Origin: Kingdonia uniflora
Lineage: Eukaryota > Streptophyta > Magnoliopsida > Ranunculales > Circaeasteraceae
Length of the DNA: 64,000 nt
Assembly: GCA_014058105.1 (NCBI GenBank)
Contig: JACGCM010002885.1
Coordinates: forward strand, 124,001 to 188,000
Direction of reading: 5' to 3'
In this document: piece by piece, positions 24,552 through 36,500 of the stretch
How the letters are laid out: every line of letters starts with the position of its first letter
How positions within the stretch are numbered: position 1 is the stretch's first letter
Translations under genes and position numbers: made by a program
Notes under the pieces: generated by a model
Told to the model about the DNA's origin: nothing
Database searches by the model: none
The model's input: the letters and a program-made list of their open reading frames with translations, nothing else

Positions 24552-27500
24552 ATGGGTTTTGGGAATGATTTGATTGAGAAAGGGAGTTCTTCTTCATCAA
24601 CATCAACATCATCATGGGGATTTGGGAGTTTGATAAGAAGGAAACAAGTTGATTCAGCTCATACCGTTAGACCAAATGGGTATCATCAATTAGCTAAAGA
24701 GCTCTCTATTCTTCAACTTGTGGCAATTGGTATTGGTTTTTTGTTATCTCATCTTTTGCTAAATAAGTTTTTTATTTATTTATCTGGAGTTTGTTTTTTG
24801 ATACTTTGGGTGTGTTTATAATGTTTTATTTTGCTGATATAGTTGTGTTTTATTGCTAGTTAACATGTTTTACTATATTTGCTAACAAATTATCGAGTTT
24901 GTTATGGTAATTGGTTTAAAAGTTGTGTTCTTCAATGGGTTACAACTGAATTCATGATTCCTTTGATTAGGTGTTGGTTCTACTATTGGTGCTGGAGTTT
25001 ATGTTCTTGTTGGAACAGTTGCTAGAGAGCATTCAGGACCTTCTCTTACGATTTCTTTTCTAGTAGCTGGAATAGCAGCTGCTCTTTCAGCATTTTGCTA
25101 TGCGGAGCTTGCGAGTCGTTGCCCATCAGCTGGAAGTGCTTATCATTATTCATATATATGCGTTGGAGAAGGGTAATGCACTTTCCTAGATTAGTTTAGC
25201 CTTTTTCTTAAATAGCCTTGTTCTGTGGTATAAGTCAAATATTTTAATTTAAGGTATATAATGGCCAAACAGTAATTTGATGTATAGGAATTCTAACCAA
25301 TATATCCGTTGATTTAACAAACTGAAGTACGGGAAATATCACAAATATTTGTTAAAATACTGATTTATTCAGATATTTTATTTTAGTTTGTATTGTGTAT
25401 AAAAGAATAATAAGGTCCATCGTGCAATGTATCTGACATCAATTTAACCCTGTGTAACATTGACATGGGTACTCGTGTCGGTGTGCGGTACAGGGTGTCG
25501 GACAGCAAAAAAAAAACCCTATCCATGTTACGTAGGTTTAACGTAAATGACTCAATATGTTATAACTGATCCTCCCTTATGTATGTCTCCTTTGTTTTAC
25601 ATGTTCATTTTTGGATTCTAAATCCATAGAAGTGCAAACTATATCTACGTTTGCACTGTTTGATGTACATATTTAGAACACATTATAATTACATGTTTAT
25701 CATCGTTATTCTTGTAAACTTTCATTATTCAGTCAATGATTTTAGTTATGTTATTGATATCAGTGTTGCCTGGCTGATTGGTTGGGCTCTTATTCTGGAA
25801 TATACAATTGGCGGCTCTGCTGTCGCTCGAGGCATATCCCCAAATCTGGTAACCTTGATGTCCTCTTTCAGAATTTGATTCCTCTTATACTTCATTTATG
25901 AATTTTATGTAACTGGCATTTTGTGTTTATGACTATTCTCTTAAGTACTATTTGTAACATCGGCATAATGTATGTATCGGGCAGTTTGTTCTTCCCTATC
26001 TTTTCAATCTCACAACTATTTATAAGCACGGGTGCATCTAGAAATTGTTTGTGGGGGTATCAGGCGGGAATTCTTGGGGGGGGGGGGGGGGGGGGGAGGG
26101 AATTCTTGGGCTAAAATTCCAAAATTTTAACCTTGCATTTTGGGTTATACTGAAAATGTTATGGAATGTATTTTAAAAAAAGAAGAGGGTTTTAATACGT
26201 ATTTTAGGCTATACGAAAATTATAATTGAAGATAGCGAAAAAATAATTTGGTCCAATAGGTAGTTTTGTCTTGTACAAAATACTTGGTTGCATAAAGAAG
26301 AAAACAAGTAACATTTGTTGGAGGTGGGGCTTGATCCAAGCCAATGAAGTTATAAACTGCAGACTTTGTTACGGCAGTATAGAAGAAACAGTGTTCCTTG
26401 TAAGTCAGTGAATATATTGGATAAACCATCTATAAGTACAACACCTTCAAAACATATAAACAAATTTTTTTCCCAAAAAAGTTACTCCGAGCTACAACCC
26501 AAGTTAAGCCTCTCCTAGATCTGCTCATGTATAAGTTGCTAGCTCATTACTTTCCTATATAGAGAGGTATGCGCGAACCATGATTGTTATGTGTGCTCTT
26601 ACTGCGAGATGAACTCCAAGGAAGTTGAATACAATGACTTCTCCTTCTCGTGGAAGGAGGCCATTCATGCTCAAAGAAACCTTGACACTCCTCTTTTGAG
26701 TTTGTTTCGCGAATTCGACCAAGAAAAAAAAAAAAAAAAACAAGGGCAATTGTGTTACTATTTATAAGGAAGTGGATGAATAGTTTATAGTGAGGATGCA
26801 TCCATTTCTTTCCTTTTTTAAGGAGAGAATGTAAAGTAAACAATGAAGTTACTTGGACTACCCTGTGATAAAAGAAGCTAATGATATTTGTATAATAGCT
26901 CATCTCTATATATGTGCTATCGTAGTAAGATGCATTATTGATCTAAAATATTGAGATAGATGCGTCAACATGATTAATCCTTAAACTCCAAAAGTCATTC
27001 TCATAAAAAAGAGAAAAACTCCAAAAGTTATCAACCAATATTCAGGCAACAAGACAAATTTAAGTAAATACGTAACTAGGTGACTAATAATTTTGTATTT
27101 TATTAATCGAGGAGTCATACTTGACATTGTTATTATTACGGCTCAAATCGAAGAAACGAAGGGAAAAATGAGGAAATTCGGATGATAGCCGAGTGACCCA
27201 ACAACAACCTAAAGTTATCCCTAGTTATCTGAGTTCCTACTAAATTTATAGCATTGAGCTGAGTTGAGATTCGAACAATGGGTCAAATCATCCTAATGGT
27301 GTTGTTTTTCTTCTTGTGCGTTCGCGGTGCGTGTGTGTGAAAACTCCTATTGTAGAGTTTAGAGGAATCAATTTTCAATTCATAGAAAGAAAGTTTGTTG
27401 TCCATTTTCAGTCGTATAAATTTTCCTAAGAAACTTGTCACAAGAAATTGTTCCTTTTTCTTTGTGAATTCACTGTCTTTTCCTCCTTTTGCTCGAACTG

Positions 27501-30500
27501 TGCACCCTACATATCATGTCACTAAAAATTGGGGATTCACTGCCTTCAAGACATTAATAATTCTATGTTGATGAAGCTAGGTTGGGGGTTTCTTACCTCC
27601 AAAAATCCTTGGGTTGTTTTCTTTAGGTCCAAGTTCCTTATGAAAAATGGCAAAATTATTAGATACTTCAAATGTTCTTCCTTGTGGTCTGGTTTAAAGA
27701 AAGTTATTTTATCTGTTAACTCCAACTCAAGGTGGATCTTTGGGAATGGAGAGAAGATTGACTTCTGAAGAGATTGTTTGGAGTCTTATTGATCTTATTG
27801 AGGCCCCTCCTGACACTTGGGATGATTGTTCTGCTACTCTTAGTCACTTGATTGAGAACCACAGTTGGAGAGCTTTTCAAGCTGTCTCTAAGCTGCTTTT
27901 AGATTATGGTATTGATCTCTTTAACATTCTCCTAAACAATACTGATGAAGATGTCAGAATCTGGAAACACCATCCTCAAGGCAAATTTTATGTTCACAGA
28001 CCCTTAGACAGTCTAGCCCTAAAGTTTGGTGGTTCCCCCACATCTTTTGCAACACCATTCAACCTAGAATTGGCTCTTTTATCTTTAAACTTTGTCATAA
28101 CTCTCTTGCCATTGAAGATAACCTTATTGAGAGAGGTTGTATTCTCATATCCAGATGTTCTCTTTGCCTTTCTAATTGTGAATCTGCTAGTCATATTTTC
28201 TGAAGTTGCCCCTCAATCCTTCCTTTTTGGGACTAGATTTGCTCTCTTTTTTCAGCTCTATGGTGGGGTCACTGATCTGAAAACTACTTTAAAGATGTAG
28301 TTTTTTGGAGATTTGCTCTCTTTTTTCAGCTCTATGGGCTCCCTGCTCCCTATATTGAAGACTTGTGGAGGTCTGTTGTAATGAATTTTTTGTACCTTAT
28401 CTGGCTTGCTAGAAACACTGTTGTTTTTGAAGGGATTTCCATGAACATTAATCTCTTACAATCCAAGTTGTTTGTGTCTATACAAGACTCAACTAATCTC
28501 TCAGTGGCTGCATATTTAACACCTGCAAGGAGTTATCTATAGTGTCCTCCATTTGTATTCCTACTAAACCCAGACCTGCCCCCAGAATTCAAAGTTGTAG
28601 ATGGATCCTTCCTTGGTTTGAGGAAACCAAAATTAACTCTGATGTCTCAGCTATTGGGAACCCAGGGAAGACTGGTATTGGGGCCATTGCTAGGAGTCAT
28701 AGTGTTGAAGTTCTTGGTGTTCTTATTAAAGGTCTTGGCATCATTCCCCCTCTTTATGCTGAAAGTGACGCAATTCTGGAAAGTCTTTCTTGGGCTATAA
28801 ACAATAGCTGGACTTCAGTTTGGATTGAAGCTGATTCTGCAGCCATCTTTGCCTTTGATAGTAACAAGGTCCCTTGGGTCAAAGACTTAGATGGAATTGG
28901 CTTAAACCTAAATTTCTTCTCTCACATTTGGAGGGAAGAAAATTTCTCTTCTGTTCAAGCTTTTAAGAGAGGAAATGCTCTTCCAAATGGCATCACTGTA
29001 GCCCTTAGTGGCAAACCAAACTTCATCACCTGAGTGGAGGAGCCCCATGTTGACTACTTTAGATTTTTTTATTTTTTATTTTTCCTTTTTTGAGTTGTTT
29101 TTGGGCTTTGGCTTCGCTTCCCCTCAATTGTAACTCTTCTTCATTTATGAAATCTTTACCTTTTGCAAAAAAATAAGGCCTATGGGCGGCTTAGGCACCT
29201 ACACAGGTCAAACCACTGCAGCGTTGTTATTTAACACGATCGATTTGGCTTAATTTTTACCTTCAAGTTGAACATCTTTTTATTGTACAAAATTGATGCA
29301 TATACCTCCTGATACCAGGGTGGTGGCCGTATTGTAATGATTAGCCTTCCCAAGGCATGCCCCTTTTTGACTACTATGTTTTGCAAAAGGTGTAGGAAAA
29401 TCCTCTTTCTGACAAGTACATTAATTTCTTATGTCTTTTTTGCAGGCATTGTTTTTTGGAGGAGAGGATAGTCTGCCTATTTTTCTAGCCCGTTCACATA
29501 TTCCCTGGCTTGATGTTGTAGTTGATCCATGTGCGGCAATTCTTGTGCTGGTTGTCACTGGGCTCTTGTGCATAGGAATCAAAGAGGTATCTCATTAACT
29601 TTAAACGTGGTCTCCTGAACATATACTTTTCCTTATTTTATATTTTGCCTTCAATTCAATACATACCTTTTTTGCAGAGCTCGTTTGTACAAGCAATTGT
29701 TACCACGGCAAATATTTGTGTCATGGCTTTTGTCATAATTGTTGGTGGATATCTTGGTTTCAAGACTGGATGGGCCGGATATGAACTTCCCAATGGGTAA
29801 TTGAGTATTTTTCTTGTATATGTTACGTTATTTCAATAGTAAGCTTTCATATGGGATAAACAAACTCACCAAAAAATTATGTGAAAATTTTCACTGGTCA
29901 AAAACTTCATAAGATGGCCCATAAAGATCAAGTGTGTTTTTACAAAAAAGCAGAAGAAAGAAAACGGCAGATTAAACTTCCACGTATTTGACAAAGAAGA
30001 AGTTAGATGTCTATTCTTAGACATGGCGTCTAACAATAGAAAGCTACGAGTAATAAATCTAAGATTTACTAACCTACCTTGTCCTAGCACTATTTAGAGA
30101 AGTGGTAACTGAGTAGTCAGTACTCCCAACACATAGAAGCATATTATAGCAACTCTTGTGCAATCTTATTGTACTTGTAAGGTTTTTGCTCAAATTTGGA
30201 CTTTGTCGACCTTCTTAAAACAATATCCCTACCATTGGATCTGGAATTTTTGAGTTCTTAGGGTAAATAAGCTAGCATTAGTTGATAAAAGCTTACTTAA
30301 TTTTTCTGTTTTGATCGTTTAGATATTTCCCATTTGGAGTGAACGGAATGCTTTCGGGATCTGCGACAGTCTTCTTTGCATACATAGGCTTTGATTCAGT
30401 TGCCAGCACTGCTGAGGAGGTATATATGACATTGTTAGCTATGCTCTTTAGGTTTTTTTTCTCTCTCAATATTAGTTGGAAATTGGATAGACCAAACTTT

Positions 30501-33500
30501 GACCACAATGATTCTTGGTTCTATGACATAACTATTGTAACAATTTGTTGTGTAAGTATTTACCATGATTGGGCTCTAATTTCACCCAGGTTACATGTTG
30601 TTTCCAATTGGTTGATCTCTAGAATGGGTCTCGTATCAGGCAAAATAGTGTTTCAACTTGCTGATGTTCTATCAGTGATCAAATTGTTAGGTTCTACCCA
30701 GCAGAGATCAATTATAAAAACTTAACAGGCTTTAGTTATATAAATAGTTTGAGTCTCTGTATACTATCTGGAGTTGTAACCCTTTCTGTTCATTTGAAGC
30801 CATATATCCTCAATATTTAGGAAAATCTGAATAAAGTGAATGTCTGTGAAATATTAAAAGGTGTCAGCCAATATATTCGATTGTTACAGTGACAAATCTA
30901 TCTTAAATTCTTATACTTTAGGCTACAGTATAATAATTATTATAGTTAAGTCCTATGCTGTTAGAGGCGCCGCTCCGGGATGGGGCCGGGGCGCCCAAAT
31001 TTAAACCACCCGCCCCGCCACAGCCTTTTACCGCCCTAGGGCACTTGAAAGCTCGGGTGAGGTGGGGCGCTTCTCTCAAGTTTTGCCAAAAAACACACGT
31101 AATTGCCAAATCAATTGGTATATCCAAACATACAAAAAAAAAAAAGAAAAAAAAGAAGAACAAATCATCATTAACTCTTCCTCTTTCCTGCAATCAACCT
31201 TTTTAGGGGTTCTTCAAGGAAGATCAAAGAGAGAGATCACGAGAAAGAATAAGATCTGAAGGGAATTGAGTCATGTTTGAATTAAATAATACATTACGAA
31301 AAAAATAATTACACATATTACAAATTTACATTGACATGTTACACATAGTTTTCCGGCTCCGGCTCCGGCTCCCGCCTAGTGCCCCGGCCCGCCCCGCCCC
31401 TAACAACATAAATTAAGTCGATTATTGGTGCATGGGACTGATAGCAAACAGTATTAGTTTTCTGATTTGTTGCGATGATTTCGTCATTTGCTTATCGGAA
31501 AAGAAAAAAAAGCCGACACAACAGTATATTATTATTTGGCATTTTTAACTATGACTTTAGATTCACTAGAAATTCATTTCAGGTGAAGAATCCCCAACGT
31601 GACTTGCCTCTTGGTATAGGTGTTGCTTTGTCAATATGTTGCTCCTTGTATATGCTGGTGTCTGTTGTTATTGTTGGCCTTGTACCTTACTATGTTTTGG
31701 ATCCTGGCACCCCTATCTCCTCCTTTTTCACCATTCGCTTATCGGGAAAAAAAAAAGGCCGACACAATAGTATATTATCTGGCATTTTTAACTATGACTT
31801 TAGATTCACTAGAAATTCATTTCAGGTGAAGAATCCCCAACGCGACTTGCCTCTTGGTATAGGTGTTTCTTTGTCAATATGTTGCTCCTTGTATATGCTG
31901 GTGTCTGTTGTTATTGTTGGCCTTGTACCTTACTATGCTTTGGATCCTGACACCCCTATCTCCTCCGCTTTTGCCAGCCATGGGATGCAGTGGGCAGTGT
32001 AAGTAAATATTTGCTGATAAACCTCTCTCCCTCTCTTTTTCAGTGTTATGAATACTTTTGGTCAACTTATCTGTTTCAACTTTATTTCTCTGCATTTTAT
32101 TACATGTAGGTACATAATAACAGCTGGCGCAGTAACGGCACTATGCTCAACCTTGATGGGCTCTATGCTCCCTCAGGTATATACCGCCTTAAATAAACTG
32201 TATAAATAGCTGAGCATGTTTTTCTTTCTTGTTTAAGATGTTGTGTTATAAGTCATTCCAGTTAGTGGTGGAGCCAGGATTTCATGGTTTGGGGGGCGAA
32301 GGTAGTGTGTTGGGTTGTATTGAATCCGGGGGTTTGAGGGCGTAGCTCCCGCTCCCTCCCCTGCCCCACAAAAAAGAAGAAGGGCATAAAGGTATTTTAA
32401 GCTTAAAATTCAGTCAAATATAGCATCCCACAAAAGGTCCGGATCCTGCAATTTGTTGATGGCTTAATGCCTTTAGGGTGGTTTATTATAAATCTAGAAG
32501 AGGTTTGGTGGGACTGTAGGAATCTCTTGGGAGTGGGGGTGCCATCCTATTTAGGTCACCTTCTGCCCTTGCTGGGGTTCTATTTGTGTTTTTTTTTCTC
32601 TTCTGTGTATGCTCTTGTAATTCACCTTTCCTTTATTGTCAACAAAATATAAGCTTTGTTGGAAACACACACAAAATGATCAACTAAGGATAAAAAAATA
32701 TCAAAATAAGACCTTAATTTGGTGAGTACAAGATTTGAACACTAGCCTTTGGTATTAAGTGCTCCACACTATATCGATTATACCGATTGAGCCAACTTTT
32801 CTTGATGTTGTTGAGATAAAGAAAAAATTGCATACATACTTTTATTTATTTTGTTAATTTACACTTATAAAAGCATTTTTTAGCGAAATTCTTTGGGGGG
32901 TGACCACCCCCGCTCGCCCCCCTAAATCCGCCCCTGATTCCAGTCATCTGTAATTTGTCGGATTCAAAAGATTTAAGAACCATTGATATGGTAACTTTGT
33001 ACTCAGTTCAGCACTAAATTTAACCAGCACAATCTGTTCTTACAATATCCAACAAGCAATTAAAGCTGATAAAATCACTCTCTCACTGATAAAGAATTAA
33101 AGCTCCCCCTAAAGCTGATAAAATTTTTGTCAGACCATTCTTTTGCAGCAGTAGAACACTCAAAGCTTCACATATCCCTTGTGAAATCAACGGTATTCCA
33201 ACTTGCAATTTTTCCCACCCGTACTTGTGAAATCAGCGGCACATACCGACTTGCCAGTAACTCATATCCCAAAGAAAGAAATCGCGTCTCGCGATAGGAA
33301 ACGATAGAAAAATCTAAGAAAATCACTTGAGGAAAAGAGACTCACTTTAGGAAAGAATCACTCAAGGAAAAGAAAATCACTCGAGGAACAAAACCAATAA
33401 CTCTTGATCGAAATGGATGGTAGTCTTACATCTTTATCCGGTCCAAAGAGAGAGAAAAAACTCATGACCGAGGTGGAATGTTTAGTCTAATAACATCTTC

Positions 33501-36500
33501 ATCCGATCTAAATAGAGAAAATCGCATCTTGCGACAGGCAAGCGAAAATACCTCATCTCTCGACAATAAAAGATTGCATTTCGATTTTGTAATTTATACT
33601 TGTGAATTTGGCGAATAAAATGATCACTAGAGGAAAGAAAATCGCTCTAGGAAAGAATCACTAGAAGAGAAGAGAGGAAACTCGCTCGAGGAAAGAAACA
33701 AAAAATTCATGATCGAAATGGTAGGTGATTTAACAACTTCATCCGATCCAATGAGAGAAAATCACATCTCGCGACGGGAACCAAATAAATAAAAGACCGC
33801 TTTCACAAAACAAGAGAAAATTGAGTGCAATATCAATAGAGAGAAAAAAATCTGCAAGAGGACTCTAAACATAGGAAAGTCATACTTTGATCACCGAGCA
33901 AAATGTGCATTAGCAAAACCGAAGTACTTGTTAAAGATGATTGCTGATTTGAACAGAAAAATGTAAGCAAGGGATCACCCTCATAATAACAGTCCACCAT
34001 AGAAATTCATATTTAAAAGAAGAAGAGAGAGAACTCAATGAATTCAATTTAAGCAACCGATAAAAGACGTATTTGTTGAATAATAGAAAATAAAAATATT
34101 ATTTATGGGACTCAACTTTTCGATACCCGTAGAAGCAATTAAGCCGAACGAAGAAAAAAGGAATATTATCAGACTTTGGAGTAATCCGGTAGAAGTAATA
34201 AAACGTTAGGTCGTCTTCAAGAACGCAACCGCTCTGATACCATGTGGAAATAAATAAGAGGAGAAAGTTTATTCACTCTTCAGTTGACAATGGATTACAA
34301 CCTAGCCTCTTTTATGTAATAGGGGTTCTCTAAGCTACTTTTATTTCTACCCAATGTGGGACTAAAGTAGATATGTGTAGTTACACACATACACTCCAAC
34401 AGGTATGACCTTTAAAACGGGATCTCACGGAGTAGAAAATCAGATCATATATAGTAACTGATTGTTTTAGCCTTTTTCTTTCGTGACAAATTTTATAGAG
34501 CATTAAGAATTAGGCTCTCCCATTGTATTTCAAGTAATTTTATATACTTCGTGAGAATGTTGAGTGTATCTATGGCTTCATTAATTTTGCAAAACATTGA
34601 GGGATTCTGATCAGAACCCCTTAAAAGTTTGTAGTCCATATTGAAGATTTCCTGTTAGGTTTAATACTTCCTATCAGACTTTGTTACATGTACTTACTCG
34701 TTGTCCGGTCACCTTTCCTAGGCTGGATTTTTTTTTCCTATTTTTTCTTGGAAAATTTAGTTCTAGAATGTTACATATTCGTTTGCCTTTGCTTTCAATT
34801 ATGATTTTTCTTTTCTCTCCTGAAATATCTCTCTTTTGTCTCAGCCTCGAATTCTGATGGCTATGTCTAGAGATGGGCTTCTCCCGCCATTTTTTTCAGA
34901 TGTTAATAAACGCACCCAAGTTCCTGTGAAGAGCACTATAGTGACTGGGATATGTGCTGCATTCTTGGCATTCTTTATGGATGTATCTCAATTAGCAGGA
35001 ATGGTAAGCCAAGTAATCTTTTGAATGTACGAATCACATCTCTTTACTATGGTTTTATGTTTAGAACATGAAACCCTGTTATGTGAACCATGCCTTGCAA
35101 GCATCCAATGGTGTGGAGTGGAACCCTTATGAAGCTTGATCACACCGCGTTGGATGCACCTTTTTGTAGGCTACTTAAAGAGTTCAATAAGTTAGGAGGG
35201 TCAGGAAGTTAGTTTAGATTCAAAATAGAACAGAATTGTGAGAAGTCCGAAAATGGAGTTTAGATATAGCTCCAAAAAATAACTAATATATGGTGCTACT
35301 GCTTACTCCCCGGAGTATCTCCAAAAATTGCCTTTAACTTGAATGCTTATTTGTTGACTTTATTAGTGAGTATTTTATGATACTAAATTGTGCATTATAA
35401 AAGACAATATAGTCTCAAAGAAGGTAGTTGTCTGTAGACACTTGCGTACACTGTTCCTCTAATAAAATGAAAACGTTCACAGTTGTCTGCTTTACTATGT
35501 CAGTTTGTGTAAAAAAATTAAGTTCTCGATGTTTCTCTATTGTGCAGGTTAGTGTTGGGACACTTCTTGCATTCACCATCGTAGCAGTTTCTATTTTGAT
35601 TCTTAGATATGTTCCACCAGATGAAGTACCACTGCCTTCATCACTCCAGGACTCAATCGAAACAGTATCTCTGCCATGTGGAACTGAGGAGATTCATAAG
35701 GAAAATCAAGAAGATTATTATAGAATCTCTAAGGATAGTAAATTTGTACAAGGTGAAGGAGAAGCATCATTTGAATATCCTCTTATTGTGAAAGACATAG
35801 AGCAAGGTAATCTGACTCATATTGCATATCTTATATTGGAGGGTTTTATAAGGGAAAAGTTAATGTCTTTGAGACAAAAATGCGTCTCTCATGTTCTGCG
35901 AGTGCCTATTGTCTTCTAGCTACTCAACGTGGGTTTTCTTTGTGCATTTGGTACAAATACAATTGAGTGCCATCTACCTCGAGAAGTTGGAGTTTTTGTC
36001 TCTCTAGAGACATGCAACTATCTCTCATGTGTTTCCTTTTAGGTTGTAGGCATAGTGGGCCATGAGTTCCTTTTGGCTTTCCTGAGTTCATTGTACTCTG
36101 TAAATCTTCTATTACAATTTCCTTTTGTCAATCCCCAACTCTATATTTAAAGTAAATGGAGTATTATTTTATGGATAGTCTGAACTTATAAATAATATTT
36201 TGTTTCTATCTTGGTATTAATAAGAACAACTAACAAATTATCGAAAGCAATCTGTCACATTATGATAATCATGTTAAATCTTATCCATGTTGCGCTCATT
36301 CCTCGGACCCGGTCTGCTTACTTCTTGAAAAAAGACCGACAAAGGGAACCCATTGCCTGGTCCTTATTTAATGCTTTTAACTCCTATGAGGTTTTGGTGT
36401 TTATCACGGAAGGCTTACTTAATCTGTATTAATTGTTGCAGATAACTTGGATGAACAAAAGAGGCGAAAAATTGCAGTGTGGAGTATTGCATTTGTGTGC

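Noticed and set aside
31583..31727. Mutually exclusive exon pair (7a/7b) in CAT
   Set aside because: The upstream copy has no donor site after CTCCTCC, so it cannot be spliced as an alternative exon; only extension into the second copy or skipping is possible.
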